Shown here: positions 17,097 to 27,460 of the stretch, piece by piece
Layout: each line of letters opens with the position of its first letter
Numbering within the stretch: position 1 is the first letter of the stretch
From: Naasia sp. SYSU D00057
Lineage (GTDB): Bacteria; Actinomycetota; Actinomycetes; Actinomycetales; Microbacteriaceae
Length of the DNA stretch: 64,000 bases
Assembly (NCBI RefSeq): GCF_017916505.1
Contig: NZ_JAFMSZ010000004.1
Coordinates: 124,001-188,000 of the forward strand
Direction: 5' to 3'
Notes under the pieces: model-generated
Database searches by the model: none
Told to the model about the DNA's origin: nothing
Seen by the model: the letters and a program-made list of their open reading frames with translations, nothing else
Made by a program: the position numbers and the translations under genes

Positions 17097-18130
17097 TCGC
17101 CGCCGAGATCACCGGCAAGGGGGTCGTCGAGGTCGTCGAGCGGCCCGTGCCGAAGGCGAGCGGCGACCTCGTCGTCGTGAAGGTGCTCGTCGCCCCGATG
17201 TGCACCGAGTTCAAGAAGCGCCAGAACGGCATCGAGGACCGCTCGCTCGGTCACGAGGCGGTCGGTGTCATCGTCGACGCGGGGGAGTCACGGAGGTTCG
17301 CCGTGGGCGACCGCGTGGCCGTCATGCCGCACCACGGCTGCGGCGAGTGCTACCTCTGCACCTCGGGCGACTACATGCACTGCCCGGACCAGCGGGACGT
17401 GCTCGCGGAGACCGGGCAGGAGTACGGGACGGCCACCTACTCCCAGTACCTGCTGAAGCCGGACTGGCTCGTGATCCGGATCCCCGACGACATCTCGCTC
17501 GAGCACGGCGCCATGGCGTGCTGCGGCTTCGGCCCCACGTTCGGCGCGCTCGAGCGGATGGGCGTCGACGCGCTCGACGTCCTCCTCGTGTCGGGCTGCG
17601 GTCCCGTCGGGCTCGGCGCCGTCGTGCAGGGGGTGACGCGCGGTGCCCGCGTCTTCGCGATCGAGACCCACCCGTACCGGGCCGAGCTCGCGCGCAGGCT
17701 CGGCGCCGAGCGCGTCTTCAACCCGCTCGAGGAGGACGTGCCCGCCCTCGTCCGCGAGCTCACGGGGCGCGGCGCCGACGCCGGCATCGAGACGAGCGGC
17801 GCGCCGAACGGGGCGAAGTCGCTCGCGCTGTCGATCCGGTCGCGCGGCAGGCTCAGCGTCGTCGCCTGGGCCGGGGACGTGACCTTCCCGCCTCTCGTGC
17901 CGCAGGGCCTCGACATCTTCGGCGTGTGGCACTGGAACAGCCTCACCCTCGCCGAGGAGATGTGGCGCACCGTCCGCAAGGCCGGGGACCTCATCGACCT
18001 GATGATCACCCACGTGCTGCCGCTCGAGCAGGTCGCGGACGCCATGGACATCCAGGACCGGGGCGTCTGCGGCAAGATCCTGCTCCTGCCGCACGGCGCG
18101 GTGGACCAGGCTGGACTGCAGAGCGACTGA
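17093..18130 (+). CDS. Zinc-binding medium-chain alcohol dehydrogenase
   Basis: A 345-residue MDR protein. The catalytic GHE motif is in LGHEAVGVI (near 53), and the structural zinc loop has the four cysteines of CGECYLCTSGDYMHC (about 83-97). The nucleotide site reads SGCGPVGLGAV (about 166-176). The GTG start overlaps the preceding stop (GTGA). It probably oxidises or reduces a polyol or sugar in the same pathway; the substrate is not evident. Confidence 0.88.
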   Translation: MIAAEITGKGVVEVVERPVPKASGDLVVVKVLVAPMCTEFKKRQNGIEDRSLGHEAVGVIVDAGESRRFAVGDRVAVMPHHGCGECYLCTSGDYMHCPDQRDVLAETGQEYGTATYSQYLLKPDWLVIRIPDDISLEHGAMACCGFGPTFGALERMGVDALDVLLVSGCGPVGLGAVVQGVTRGARVFAIETHPYRAELARRLGAERVFNPLEEDVPALVRELTGRGADAGIETSGAPNGAKSLALSIRSRGRLSVVAWAGDVTFPPLVPQGLDIFGVWHWNSLTLAEEMWRTVRKAGDLIDLMITHVLPLEQVADAMDIQDRGVCGKILLLPHGAVDQAGLQSD

Positions 18131-18190
18131 AGCAGGGGACGACCCTCTCCCGTCCATTGCCCGCGCCCCGAACCCGAGGAGAACGAGACC

Positions 18191-18958
18191 GTGCCGAACA
18201 CCGAGCTGAGCATCACCGTCTGGAACGAGGGCGTGCACGAGGCCCGCAACTCGCCGCCCTCGATCGGTGAGGACTACCCGGACGGCATCCACGGCGCCAT
18301 CGCCGCCGGGCTCGCCGAGCACCTTCCGGACGCCCGCATCCGCACCGCGGTGCTCGCCGATCCCGAGCACGGGCTGACCGAGGAGGTGCTCGCCGGCACC
18401 GACGTGCTGCTCTGGTGGGGTCACGCCGCGCACGATCAGGTCGCCGACGAGGTGGTCGAGCGGGTCAAGCGGCACGTCCTCGGCGGCATGGGGCTGCTCG
18501 TCCTCCACTCCGGCCACTTCTCGAAGATCTTCGTCTCGCTGATGGGCACCACGTGCTCCCTCGCCTGGCGCAACGACGGCGGCCGCGAGCTCGTCTGGAC
18601 GGTCGCCCCCGGACATCCGATCGCGGAGGGCATCGAGAGCCCCATCGTCATCCCGCGGCAGGAGATGTACGGCGAGCTGTTCGACATCCCGACCCCCGAC
18701 GACCTGGTCTTCATCAGCTCGTTCGAGGGCGGCGAGGTGTTCCGCTCCGGTGTCACCTTCACCCGCGGGCACGGGCGGATCTTCTACTTCAGCCCGGGCG
18801 ACCAGGAGTACCCCGTCTACCACCACCCGACGGTCCGCAAGGTGCTCGCGAACGGGGTCCGCTGGGCGGCGCAGCCCGGCCGAGCCCGCACCGTGCCGAC
18901 CGTCACGAATCCCGACCGCGAGTCGTTCGCGGCCGGACGCACCGGGAGCACCGCATGA
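18191..18958 (+). CDS. ThuA domain protein
   Basis: A 255-residue ThuA/glutamine-amidotransferase-like protein. Features are [13 protein letters not shown] (about 76-88), [12 protein letters not shown] (about 105-116) and [19 protein letters not shown] near the end. ThuA proteins act in catabolism of trehalose and other glycosides beside Gfo/Idh enzymes, without a settled reaction for most members. GAGGAG lies 14 nt before the GTG start. It is coupled to the following dehydrogenase by a 4-nt overlap. Confidence 0.87.
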   Translation: MPNTELSITVWNEGVHEARNSPPSIGEDYPDGIHGAIAAGLAEHLPDARIRTAVLADPEHGLTEEVLAGTDVLLWWGHAAHDQVADEVVERVKRHVLGGMGLLVLHSGHFSKIFVSLMGTTCSLAWRNDGGRELVWTVAPGHPIAEGIESPIVIPRQEMYGELFDIPTPDDLVFISSFEGGEVFRSGVTFTRGHGRIFYFSPGDQEYPVYHHPTVRKVLANGVRWAAQPGRARTVPTVTNPDRESFAAGRTGSTA

Positions 18959-19875
18959 AGTACCTGCTCGAGACCGCGCCGCAGACGGTCGAGGTGGCCG
19001 AGGACGGCGCGCCCGCCCTGCCGACCGGCTCCGTCCGCGTCGAGGTCGCCTACGTCGGCGTCTGCCACTCCGACACCGCCCGGGTGGCGGGCGGCCGCGG
19101 GCCCTTCCCCGCCCGGCTCGGCCACGAGGTGTCCGGCGTCGTCGTCGAGAGCGCCGCTCCCGGCCTCACCGTGGGCACGCGCGTCGTCGCCTACGTCGAG
19201 GACGGCTACGCGACCGAGCTGATCGTGCCCGCTGAGCGCATCGTGCCCGTGCATGCCGACTGCTCCCTCGTCGACGCGGCGCTCGCCGAGCCGCTCGCCT
19301 GCGTGATCGGCGGCATCGAGATGCTCGACCTCGCCCACGAGCGCGAGATCGTGCTCGTCGGCAGCGGCTTCATGGGCCTGATGGCGCTGCGGCTCCTCGT
19401 CGCGAACGGCCACCGCGTCACCGTGATCGAGCCGCGCGAGCACGCCCGCGACCTCGCCGCCGCGTGGGGAGCCGACCGGGTGCTGCATCCCGACGAGGTG
19501 CCCGACGACCTCCGGCAGGGCTGCTCCGTCGTGGTCGAGGCCACGGGCGCCGCCTCAGGGCTGCAGCTCGCGTCCGACCTCGTGCGGATCGCCGGCACGC
19601 TCGGCATCATGGGCTACCACCAGTCCTCGGGCGGCAAGCGCACCGTCGACATGGAGAGCTGGAACTACCGCGCGCTCAAGGTGCTGAGTCTCCACCACCG
19701 CAGCCGGGAGGACGTGCTGCGCTGGATCGACCGCGCGCAGCGGCTGAGCGCCCTCGGCTTCGTCCGCCCCTCCGAGCTCGCGGACCGGACGATCCCCCTC
19801 CGCGACCTGCCCGCGCTGTTCGCCGACCCCGCCGGACACGAGTCCATCAAGACGGTCGTCGACATGCGCTCCTGA
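18955..19875 (+). CDS. MDR family alcohol dehydrogenase-like protein
   Basis: A 306-residue medium-chain dehydrogenase. Catalytic-site residues are seen in [13 protein letters not shown] and [10 protein letters not shown] (His-Glu near 57), and the Rossmann motif is [11 protein letters not shown] (about 134-144). It lacks the four-cysteine structural zinc loop of its neighbour at 17093, so the two dehydrogenases belong to different MDR subgroups. The 89-nt gap after it carries an AAAGAGGA ribosome site for the next gene and no clear promoter. Confidence 0.85.
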   Translation: MKYLLETAPQTVEVAEDGAPALPTGSVRVEVAYVGVCHSDTARVAGGRGPFPARLGHEVSGVVVESAAPGLTVGTRVVAYVEDGYATELIVPAERIVPVHADCSLVDAALAEPLACVIGGIEMLDLAHEREIVLVGSGFMGLMALRLLVANGHRVTVIEPREHARDLAAAWGADRVLHPDEVPDDLRQGCSVVVEATGAASGLQLASDLVRIAGTLGIMGYHQSSGGKRTVDMESWNYRALKVLSLHHRSREDVLRWIDRAQRLSALGFVRPSELADRTIPLRDLPALFADPAGHESIKTVVDMRS

Positions 19876-19964
19876 AATCGGTCCCACGCCCGCCGCGAAA
19901 TGCGGCAACATCGAACAAAAGCCCTGCGCTCGCTCGGAGCGCTTCAACGACGAAAGAGGAACAG

Positions 19965-21128
19965 ATGCCCGCTCTCCGTGTGGGAATGATCGGTATCGGC
20001 TTCATGGGCGCCGCCCATTCCCAGGGCTGGCGCGTCGCTCCGAAGTTCTTCGACCTGCCGAGCGACGTGGAGATGGCCGTCCTCGTCGGCCGCGACGCCG
20101 GCCGCACCGAGGCCGCGGCGGCCAAGTGGGGCTGGAGCGAGACCTCCACCGACTGGCGGTCGCTGCTCGAGCGCGACGACATCGACATCGTCGACATCGT
20201 CACCCCCGGTGACACGCACGCCGAGATCGCCATCGCCGCGCTCGAGGCCGGCAAGCACGTCCTGTGCGAGAAGCCGCTCGCCAACACCGTGGAGGAGGCG
20301 CGGCAGATGGCGGACGCCGCGGCGCGGGCCGCCGAGCGCGGCGTCTACGCCATGGTCGGCTTCACCTACCGCCGCGTGCCCGCGGCCACGTTCGCACGCG
20401 ACCTCGTCGCGTCCGGCGCCCTCGGCGAGATCCGCCAGGTGCGGGCGAACTACCTGCAGGACTGGCTCGTCGACGCCGACGCCCCGCTCACCTGGCGCAT
20501 GAAGAAGGAGCTCGCGGGCTCCGGCGCCCTCGGCGACATCGGCGCGCACGCCATCGACCTCGCCCAGTACATCACCGGGCAGCGGCTCACCACCGTCTCC
20601 GGGATGCTCGAGACGTTCGTGAAGGAGCGCCCGCTGCTCGCCGAGAGCTCGGGCCTCTCCGGCACCGCCTCGGAGGAGCGCGGCGAGGTCACGGTGGACG
20701 ACCTCGCCCTCTTCACCGGCCGCTTCGACGGCGGCGCGGTCGGCTCGTTCGAGGCGACGCGCTTCAGCACCGGCCGGAAGAACGCGTTCCGCATCGAGGT
20801 CGCCGGCTCCGACGGCGCTCTCAGCTTCGACCTCGAGGACATGAACGTGCTGCAGGTCTACGACCGCACCGCGCCCGCCGACCGCCAGGGCTTCACGCGC
20901 GTGCTCGTCACCGAGCCGGAGCACCCCTACATGGCGAACTGGTGGCCGACCGGCCACATGATCGGCTACGAGCACGGCTTCTCCCACCAGGCGAAGGACC
21001 TCGTCGAGGCGATCGCCGCGGGGGAGCAGCCCACTCCGTCCTTCGCCGACGGCCTGCAGATCCAGCAGGTGCTCGACGCCGTCGACCGCAGCGCCGGCTC
21101 CGGCAGCGCCTGGACCCCGATCGCCTGA
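19965..21128 (+). CDS. Gfo/Idh/MocA family oxidoreductase
   Basis: A 387-residue oxidoreductase. The Rossmann loop is [15 protein letters not shown] (about 8-22), the EKP motif LCEKPLANT (near 100), and the His/Asp region [16 protein letters not shown] (about 191-206) fits the catalytic helix of inositol/sugar dehydrogenases. AAAGAGGA precedes the ATG. It is followed by a TIM-barrel gene in the same direction, the common pairing for keto-sugar chemistry. Confidence 0.92.
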   Translation: MPALRVGMIGIGFMGAAHSQGWRVAPKFFDLPSDVEMAVLVGRDAGRTEAAAAKWGWSETSTDWRSLLERDDIDIVDIVTPGDTHAEIAIAALEAGKHVLCEKPLANTVEEARQMADAAARAAERGVYAMVGFTYRRVPAATFARDLVASGALGEIRQVRANYLQDWLVDADAPLTWRMKKELAGSGALGDIGAHAIDLAQYITGQRLTTVSGMLETFVKERPLLAESSGLSGTASEERGEVTVDDLALFTGRFDGGAVGSFEATRFSTGRKNAFRIEVAGSDGALSFDLEDMNVLQVYDRTAPADRQGFTRVLVTEPEHPYMANWWPTGHMIGYEHGFSHQAKDLVEAIAAGEQPTPSFADGLQIQQVLDAVDRSAGSGSAWTPIA

Positions 21129-21171
21129 TCCCCAGCACCCGCAGCGACGACGCGACGAAGGAGAACCGCAC

Positions 21172-22173
21172 ATGGCACGACCGATCACGCTCTTCACCGG
21201 CCAGTGGGCCGACCTGCCCTTCGAGGAGGTGGCGCGGCTGGCCGGCGAGTGGGGCTACGACGGCCTCGAGATCGCCTGCTGGGGCGACCACCTCGACCCG
21301 TGGCGCTGGGACGACGAGGCCTACGTCCAGGGCAAGCTCGACGTCCTCGAGCGCAACAACCTCAAGGTGTTCACGATCTCGAACCACCTGAAGGGTCAGG
21401 CCGTCTGCGACGACCCGATCGACCAGCGGCACCGCGACATCCTGCCGGACGTGGTCTGGGGCGACGGCGACCCGGAGGGCGTCCGCCGGCGGGCCGCCGA
21501 GGAGCTGAAGAACACGGCCCGCCTCGCCGCGAAGCTCGGCGTGAAGACCGTCACCGGGTTCACCGGGTCGTCGATCTGGAAGTACGTGGCCATGTTCCCG
21601 CCGGCCTCCCAGGAGATGGTGAACGCCGGCTACCAGGACTTCGCCGACCGCTGGAACCCGATCCTCGACGTGTTCGACGAGGTCGGCGTCCGCTTCGCGC
21701 ACGAGGTGCACCCGTCCGAGATCGCCTACGACTACTGGACGACCGTGCGCGCGCTCGAGGCGATCGGCCACCGCGAGGCGTTCGGCCTCAACTGGGATCC
21801 CAGCCACATGGTGTGGCAGGACCTCGACCCGGTTGCCTTCCTCTGGGACTTCAAGGACCGGATCTACCACGTGCACTGCAAGGACACGAAGAAGCGCCTG
21901 CACAACGGCCGCAACGGGCGCCTGTCCTCCCACCTCGCCTGGGCCGACCCCCGCCGCGGCTGGGACTTCATCTCCACCGGCCACGGCGACGTGCCGTGGG
22001 AGGACGCGTTCCGGATGCTCAACGCCATCGACTACCAGGGCCCGCTCTCCGTGGAGTGGGAGGACGCCGGCATGGACCGTCTCGTCGGTGCCCCTGAGGC
22101 GCTCGAGTTCGTGCGTCGGTTCTCGTTCGACGCTCCTGCTGCGGCGTTCGACGCGGCGTTCTCGACGAAGTAG
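21172..22173 (+). CDS. Sugar phosphate isomerase/epimerase-like TIM-barrel protein
   Basis: A 333-residue TIM barrel, longer than the one at 16245. Metal-binding positions are visible as Glu in FAHEVHPSE, Asp in [11 protein letters not shown], His in YHVHCKDT and Glu in LSVEWEDAG, in the order expected for this superfamily. AAGGAG precedes the ATG. It is the last gene of the site B unit; a large palindrome follows, probably the end of the transcript. It could be an isomerase, epimerase or a lyase acting on the keto product of the oxidoreductase before it. Confidence 0.9.
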   Translation: MARPITLFTGQWADLPFEEVARLAGEWGYDGLEIACWGDHLDPWRWDDEAYVQGKLDVLERNNLKVFTISNHLKGQAVCDDPIDQRHRDILPDVVWGDGDPEGVRRRAAEELKNTARLAAKLGVKTVTGFTGSSIWKYVAMFPPASQEMVNAGYQDFADRWNPILDVFDEVGVRFAHEVHPSEIAYDYWTTVRALEAIGHREAFGLNWDPSHMVWQDLDPVAFLWDFKDRIYHVHCKDTKKRLHNGRNGRLSSHLAWADPRRGWDFISTGHGDVPWEDAFRMLNAIDYQGPLSVEWEDAGMDRLVGAPEALEFVRRFSFDAPAAAFDAAFSTK

Positions 22174-22195
22174 AGCTGTCGCTGATGTGACGCGC

Positions 22196-22280
22196 TGAGG
22201 CGAGGGGCATCACCGCTGCTCAGACAGTTGCGGGCCAAGCGTGGCCCGCAAAACTCGCCTCGGCGATGCCCCTCGCCTCA
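22196..22280. terminator. Nested palindrome after the catabolic unit
   Basis: Perfect 16-bp arms, TGAGGCGAGGGGCATC (22196-22211) and its complement (22265-22280), enclose an inner hairpin of 10-bp arms, TTGCGGGCCA/TGGCCCGCAA (22228-22251). It lies just after the last gene of the carbohydrate locus and may terminate it. There is no gene in 22174-22490; the gap holds this structure, a pair of repeats (22321-22442) and the kinase promoter. Confidence 0.6.
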
Positions 22281-22320
22281 CCGCTCCTTCGGAGCGAGTG
22301 AGGCGGGGAGTGCCCCTCCC

Positions 22321-22442
22321 GGTGGTTGAGGAGCCGCCGAAGGCGGCGTCTCGAAACCACGCAACGGACCTCGGGACCCGGCCACCACCGTGGCTGGGTC
22401 CTGTGATCCGCGAGTCCGCCTTCGGCGGGCTCCTCAACCACC
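22321..22442. repeat. Pair of inverted REP-like elements
   Basis: GGTGGTTGAGGAG (22321-22333) leads a hairpin element that ends TCTCGAAACCAC (22349-22360); CTCCTCAACCACC at 22430-22442 closes an inverted second copy beginning at about 22413. Elements of the form GGTGGTTGAGGAG...CGTCTCGAAACC are a familiar extragenic palindrome in actinobacterial genomes. The two copies face each other, like a BIME. Confidence 0.7.
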
Positions 22443-22490
22443 GGATCCGGCCGCTAGCGTGAAGGATCAGGAACTCGCGGGAGGACGGCT

Positions 22491-23369
22491 ATGGCACAGA
22501 CGGTGGTGGTCGTCGGGGACGCGCTCATCGACGAGATCCGGGACGAGAGCGGGTCGCGGGACTTCGTCGGCGGGGCGGCCCTCAACGTCGCCGTCGGCCT
22601 CGCCGTGCTTGGCCACCGGCCGACCCTGCTCGCGATGGTGGGCGACGACGAGGACGGCGCGAGCATCCGCCGGTTCCTCGACGAGCACGGCGTCGCGCTG
22701 ATCGCCACGCGGGCCCCGAACGGCTCGTCGCGCGCCGTGTCGGACCGCACCGCGGGGGAGCCGCGCTACGAGTTCAACGACGCCGCCCTCAACCGCCGCA
22801 TCGCCTTCGACCGGCAGCAGCGCGCCGCCCTCGCGGACGCGGACCTCGTCGTGGCGAGCTGCTTCCCGTTCGACGACCAGTTCCAGGCCGACGCGCTGGC
22901 CGAGGCGGTCGAGGAGCCGGAGCGGCGCCTCGTGCTCGACGCCAACCCGCGCCCCGGCCTGATCCACGACCTCGACCGCTTCGGCGCCAACGCGAACCGG
23001 GCGAGCTCCAGTGCCGCCCTCGTGAAGATCGGCGACGAGGACGCCCGGCTCCTCTACGGCTCCGGCCTGCGCGACGCCGAGGAGCAGCTCCTCGGCCTCG
23101 GCGCCCGCGCCGTGCTCGGCACCGCGGGCCGGCACGGTGCCGGGATCGCCACCCAGGACGGCATCCGGGTGCACGAGTCGATCGTCCCGCTGCCCGGCCC
23201 GATCATCGACACGATGGGCGCCGGGGACGCCACCACCGCGTCGGTCACCGACTCGCTGCTCTCCACCGACGCGCGCGACATCGCGTTCTGGCAGCAGGCG
23301 CTCACCCGGGCGATGGGCATCGCGGCGGCCACCTGCCGCTCCGAGGGCGCCCTCCTCCGCCTGCCCTGA
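22491..23369 (+). CDS. PfkB family carbohydrate kinase
   Basis: A 292-residue ribokinase-like sugar kinase. The N-terminal glycine motif is DFVGGAALNVAVGLAVLG (about 24-41) and the C-terminal signature DTMGAGDATTAS holds the anion hole and catalytic Asp (near 246). The ATG is preceded by GGGAGGAC; a -10 box TAGCGT at 22455-22460 suggests its own promoter with a short leader. It may phosphorylate the product of the adjacent carbohydrate locus, but the repeat-rich gap argues it is a separate unit. Confidence 0.88.
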   Translation: MAQTVVVVGDALIDEIRDESGSRDFVGGAALNVAVGLAVLGHRPTLLAMVGDDEDGASIRRFLDEHGVALIATRAPNGSSRAVSDRTAGEPRYEFNDAALNRRIAFDRQQRAALADADLVVASCFPFDDQFQADALAEAVEEPERRLVLDANPRPGLIHDLDRFGANANRASSSAALVKIGDEDARLLYGSGLRDAEEQLLGLGARAVLGTAGRHGAGIATQDGIRVHESIVPLPGPIIDTMGAGDATTASVTDSLLSTDARDIAFWQQALTRAMGIAAATCRSEGALLRLP

Positions 23370-23438
23370 CCTCCCCGCTTTGGCCACACCTGACCTGGCT
23401 GCCCGGTCCTCCGCTTCCTCGGCCCCGCTTCTGTCGTT

Positions 23439-23509
23439 CAACAGGCACTTCCGCCTCCAACAGGCAGGATCCGGCCGATTCTGCCTGTTGAGGGGATCTC
23501 TGCCTGTTG
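23439..23509. repeat. Four-copy CAACAGGCA palindrome
   Basis: CAACAGGCA occurs at 23439-23447 and 23458-23466, and inverted at 23482-23490 and 23501-23509. Both pairs are offset by 19 bp, so the array is symmetric about its centre. The 426-bp gap between the kinase and infB holds this array, a TAGACT -10 box at 23615-23620 that may drive infB, and no gene I can support. Confidence 0.7.
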
Positions 23510-23795
23510 GGGGAGAGTGGCTGGGGGAATAGGGACGCCCCGGTTCCCGTTGTTCGAGAAGCACCGGGTTCCCGGATCGGCGCTCCCGTCGGTCGCGCGG
23601 CTCCCGGTTGCGGTTAGACTTGTCCGGTTCCCCTCTTTCGGCGTCGTCTTCGACGCTGGGCGCCTCTGCGCCGAGAGCGGGATCGACCGAGAGAACAGGC
23701 TGAACGGCTTATGGACAACTGATGAGCGACTCGAAATGAGTTCCCCTCACCACTAATGGTCCACCCTGTCCGGGTGGATCCCAGACAGGAGAAAT

Positions 23796-26639
23796 GTGCC
23801 AGCGAAACCACGCGTGCACGAGGTCGCCAGTGACCTCGGGATCGACACCAAGGTCGCACTCGCGAAGCTCAAGGAGATGGGCGAGTTCGTCAAGGGACCG
23901 TCGTCCAGCATCGAGCCCCCCGTCGCCCGCAAGCTGAGGGCGGCACTCGCGGCTGAGGGGATCACCGGCGGCGCCAAGCCCGCCTCCCCGGCCGCTCCTG
24001 CGAAGGCGGCGCCCACGCCGGCCGCCGCCGCGCCCGCCCCGCGCCCCGCCGCGGAGACCCCTCGCTCGTCCGGCCCGCGCCCCGGCGCGCCCGCCGCACC
24101 GCGGTCCGAGGCGCCCCGCGCCGAGGCCCCGCGCAGCGAGACCCCGCGCACCGAGACTCCCCGCACGGAGACCCCGCGCACCGACACCCCGCGCACCCCG
24201 GCGCCGCGCACGGACGCCCCCCGCGCCCCGCGTCCCGGCGGCGACACGCCGCGCCCCGCCGAGGCGGAGCGTCCGGCGGCTCAGACGCCCAATCCCGGCA
24301 GCGCCATCCCGCGCCCGGTCCCGCGTCCCGGCTCGCCCCGTCCGGGCAACAACCCGTACGCGAGCAGCCAGGGCATGGCCCGTCCGGGCGCCCCGCGTCC
24401 CGGCAACAACCCCTTCGCGAGCCAGCAGGGCATGGGCCGCGGTCCCGCGGGCAACATCCCGCGTCCGGCCGCTCCCCGTCCCGGCGCTCCCCGCCCCGGC
24501 GCCCCGCGTCCGGGTGCTCCCGGCCAGGGTGCGCGTCCCGGTGCTCCGGGCGCACGTCCCGGCGGCGGCTTCCAGCGTCCCGGCGGCCCCGGCCGTCCGG
24601 CGGGCGCTGGCGGCGGCTTCCAGCGTCCCGGCGGCGCCCCCGGCACCGGCTTCGGCGGTCCCCGCCCGGCCGGCGGCGGCGGTCGCGGTCGTGGCCCCGG
24701 CGGCGGCACCGCGGGTGCCTTCGGTCGCGGTGGCGGCAAGAGCAAGGCCCGCAAGTCGAAGCGGACGAAGCGCCAAGAGTTCGAGATGCGGGAGGCCCCG
24801 TCGCTCGGCGGCGTGAGCGTTCCCCGCGGCGACGGCAACACGGTCATCCGACTGCGCCGCGGCGCGTCCATCACGGACTTCGCGGACAAGATCGACGCGA
24901 GCCCGGGCAACCTGGTCACGGTGCTGTTCCACCTCGGTGAGATGGCGACCGCGACCGAGTCGCTCGACGAGGCGACCTTCGAGGTCCTCGGCGACGAGCT
25001 CGGGTACAAGATCCAGATGGTCTCGCCCGAGGACGAGGACAAGGAGCTCCTCGAGGGCTTCGACATCGACCTCGACCAGGAGCTCGAGGACGAGACGGCG
25101 GAGGATCTCGAGATCCGCCCGCCGGTCGTCACCGTCATGGGCCACGTCGACCACGGAAAGACGCGACTGCTCGACGCGATCCGCAAGACCAACGTCCTCG
25201 CGGGCGAGGCCGGCGGCATCACGCAGCACATCGGCGCCTACCAGGTGTGGACCGAGCACGAGGGCATCGAGCGCGCCATCACGTTCATCGACACCCCGGG
25301 TCACGAGGCGTTCACCGCCATGCGTGCCCGTGGTGCGCAGGTGACGGACCTCGCGATCCTCGTGGTCGCGGCCGATGACGGCATCATGCCGCAGACGGTG
25401 GAGGCCCTGAACCACGCCCAGGCGGCGAACGTGCCGATCGTGGTCGCGGTGAACAAGGTGGACAAGGAGGGGGCCAACCCCGCCAAGGTGCGCCAGCAGC
25501 TCACCGAGTTCGGCCTCGTCGCGGAGGAGTACGGCGGCGACACGATGTTCATCGACGTGTCCGCGCTCGCCGGCACCGGCATCGAGGACCTCCTCGACGC
25601 CGTGCTGCTCACCGCGGATGCGGGGCTCGACCTCAGCGCGAACCCGAACAAGGACGCGCGCGGTGTCGCCATCGAGGCGAAGCTTGACAAGGGCCGCGGC
25701 GCCGTCGCGACCGTGCTCATCCAGTCCGGCACGCTGCGCGTCGGCGACGCGATCGTCGCGGGCACGGCCTACGGCCGCGTGCGGGCGATGATGGACGAGA
25801 ACGGCGAGACGGTCACCGAGGCGTGGCCTTCGCGTCCCGTCCAGGTGCAGGGTCTCTCCACGGTCCCGCGTGCCGGCGACACCTTCCTCGTCACCGAGGA
25901 GGACCGCACCGCGCGCCAGATCGCCGAGAAGCGCGAGGCCGTCCAGCGGAACGCCCAGCTGGCGAAGGCCCGCAAGCGCATCTCGCTCGAGGACTTCACG
26001 CGTGCTCTCGAAGAGGGCAAGGTCGACTCGCTCAACCTCATCATCAAGGGTGACGTCTCCGGTGCCGTCGAGGCGCTCGAGGAGGCGCTGCTCAAGATCG
26101 ACGTGGACGAGTCGGTCCAGCTGCGCATCATCCACCGCGGTGTCGGTGCTGTCACGGAGAGCGACGTCAACCTCGCGACCGTCGACAACGCGATCATCGT
26201 CGGCTTCAACGTGCGCCCTGACCCGAAGGCCCGTGAGCGTGCCGCCCGCGAGGGTGTGGACATCCGGTTCTACTCGGTCATCTACTCGGCGCTCGAGGAC
26301 ATCGAGAACTCGCTCAAGGGCATGCTCAAGCCCGAGTTCGAGGAGGTCCAGTCGGGTGTCGCGGAGATCCGCGAGGTCTTCCGCTCGTCGAAGTTCGGCA
26401 ACATCGCCGGTGTCATCGTCCGGTCGGGCACGATCACGCGCAACGCGAAGGCGCGCGTCATCCGCAACGGCGTCGTGGTGGGGGACAACCTCTCCATCGA
26501 GTCGCTGCGCCGCTTCAAGGACGACGTCACCGAGGTCCGCACGGACTTCGAGGCGGGCATCGGCCTCGGCAAGTTCAACGACATCCAGGTCGGCGACGAG
26601 ATCGAGACGATCGAGATGAAGGAAAAGATCCGCGCGTAG
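23796..26639 (+). CDS. infB: Translation initiation factor IF-2
   Basis: A 947-residue GTPase that brings fMet-tRNA to the 30S subunit. Order: N-terminal IF2N helix domain ([21 protein letters not shown]), a long disordered Pro/Ala/Arg/Gly stretch (about 55-330) with tandem PRTET-type repeats near 24106-24230, a second IF2N domain, then the GTPase with G1 GHVDHGKT (about 449-456), G3 DTPGHEAF and G4 NKVD, and the C-terminal domains. AGGAG precedes the GTG start. The ylxR gene that usually lies upstream is missing. Confidence 0.98.
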   Translation: MPAKPRVHEVASDLGIDTKVALAKLKEMGEFVKGPSSSIEPPVARKLRAALAAEGITGGAKPASPAAPAKAAPTPAAAAPAPRPAAETPRSSGPRPGAPAAPRSEAPRAEAPRSETPRTETPRTETPRTDTPRTPAPRTDAPRAPRPGGDTPRPAEAERPAAQTPNPGSAIPRPVPRPGSPRPGNNPYASSQGMARPGAPRPGNNPFASQQGMGRGPAGNIPRPAAPRPGAPRPGAPRPGAPGQGARPGAPGARPGGGFQRPGGPGRPAGAGGGFQRPGGAPGTGFGGPRPAGGGGRGRGPGGGTAGAFGRGGGKSKARKSKRTKRQEFEMREAPSLGGVSVPRGDGNTVIRLRRGASITDFADKIDASPGNLVTVLFHLGEMATATESLDEATFEVLGDELGYKIQMVSPEDEDKELLEGFDIDLDQELEDETAEDLEIRPPVVTVMGHVDHGKTRLLDAIRKTNVLAGEAGGITQHIGAYQVWTEHEGIERAITFIDTPGHEAFTAMRARGAQVTDLAILVVAADDGIMPQTVEALNHAQAANVPIVVAVNKVDKEGANPAKVRQQLTEFGLVAEEYGGDTMFIDVSALAGTGIEDLLDAVLLTADAGLDLSANPNKDARGVAIEAKLDKGRGAVATVLIQSGTLRVGDAIVAGTAYGRVRAMMDENGETVTEAWPSRPVQVQGLSTVPRAGDTFLVTEEDRTARQIAEKREAVQRNAQLAKARKRISLEDFTRALEEGKVDSLNLIIKGDVSGAVEALEEALLKIDVDESVQLRIIHRGVGAVTESDVNLATVDNAIIVGFNVRPDPKARERAAREGVDIRFYSVIYSALEDIENSLKGMLKPEFEEVQSGVAEIREVFRSSKFGNIAGVIVRSGTITRNAKARVIRNGVVVGDNLSIESLRRFKDDVTEVRTDFEAGIGLGKFNDIQVGDEIETIEMKEKIRA

Positions 26640-26670
26640 GAGGGCGTCACAACCCCCTTGCTCGCACGCG

Positions 26671-26716
26671 CTGTTCCGGCGCAGGGTGCCATAACGGCAA
26701 CCCTGTGCCGGAACAG
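26671..26716 (+). terminator. Long hairpin between infB and rbfA
   Basis: CTGTTCCGGCGCAGGGTGCC (26671-26690) pairs with 26696-26716 through 20 bp with one wobble and one bulge, leaving a 5-nt loop (ATAAC). It could attenuate or process the infB-rbfA transcript; rbfA begins 38 nt later. Confidence 0.6.
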
Positions 26717-26754
26717 CCGGTTAACGCCGGTCACCGGTGGTGAAGGAGAGACAC

Positions 26755-27195
26755 ATGGCTGACGGAACCCGCGCCGCGAAGATGGCGGACCGGATCAAGG
26801 AGATCGTCGCGCGCCGGCTGGAGCGCGGCATCCGCGACCCGCGTCTCGGCTTCGTGACGATCACCGACGTGCGGCTCACCGGTGACCTGCAGCACGCCTC
26901 CGTCTTCTACACCGTCTACGGGACGGATGAGGAGCGCGCGGACAGCGCCGCCGCCCTGAAGGCGGCGACGGGCATGCTGCGCACCGAGGTGGGCCGCAAC
27001 CTCACCGCCCGGCTCACGCCGAGCCTCGAGTTCGTCCCGGACGCCGTGCCGGAGAACGCGGCACAGATCGAGTCCCTCCTGCAGGAGGCCCGGCAGCGGG
27101 ACGAGGCGTCGCGCGCGCTCGCCCAGAACGCGCAGTACGCCGGCGACGAGGACCCGTACGTGAAGCCGCGCGACCTCGAGGACGACGAGCGCTGA
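26755..27195 (+). CDS. rbfA: 30S ribosome-binding factor A
   Basis: A 146-residue RbfA, a 30S maturation factor with a KH-like fold; family features are RVADRIKEIVARRLE-like start (MADRIKEIVARRLERGIRDP) and LGFVTITDVRLTGDLQHASVF. It ends in an acidic tail. AAGGAGAG precedes the ATG at 26755. It follows infB as in most bacteria. The 265-bp gap to the convergent mutY contains a hairpin and no gene. Confidence 0.96.
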   Translation: MADGTRAAKMADRIKEIVARRLERGIRDPRLGFVTITDVRLTGDLQHASVFYTVYGTDEERADSAAALKAATGMLRTEVGRNLTARLTPSLEFVPDAVPENAAQIESLLQEARQRDEASRALAQNAQYAGDEDPYVKPRDLEDDER

Positions 27196-27340
27196 TCCGC
27201 GCCCGCGGGGCTCGAGAGGTCCGGGCCGCCGCTGACCGCCGCGAGGGCCGGGTGGCGATCCTCGCGGCGGCAGCGGCAGCGCTCCAACGCTGAACCCGCG
27301 GCGGCGGCTCGAGAAGAGACGGCGCGGCCGTTGTGAGGAG

Positions 27341-27370
27341 CGCCGGCGACCGGGTGGCGTGTCGCCGGCG
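27341..27370. terminator. Hairpin between convergent rbfA and mutY
   Basis: Perfect 10-bp arms CGCCGGCGAC (27341-27350) and GTCGCCGGCG (27361-27370) with a 10-nt loop. It could stop transcription from either side. Confidence 0.5.
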
Positions 27371-27460
27371 GCTCACTCCCATGCTCGCCGCTGGCTCCGC
27401 CGGCCGGCAGACCCACATCGGGGGGCGCGCGGATGGGGGCGCCGACGCTGGTCGGCGGGC

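Noticed and set aside
23618-23720. Possible relic of the ylxR tail before infB (frame ending AERLMDN-stop)
   Set aside because: The position is right and the ending is suggestive, but the Arg-rich frame has no YlxR signature, and I cannot verify the similarity without a search.
23517-23756. 79-codon frame between the kinase and infB
   Set aside because: It starts in the four-copy palindrome, crosses the likely infB promoter, and has no ribosome site or recognisable motif.
24106-24230. Tandem repeats in infB considered as a CRISPR-like or mobile repeat
   Set aside because: They are in-frame PRTET-type codons in the disordered IF2 region and have no spacers.
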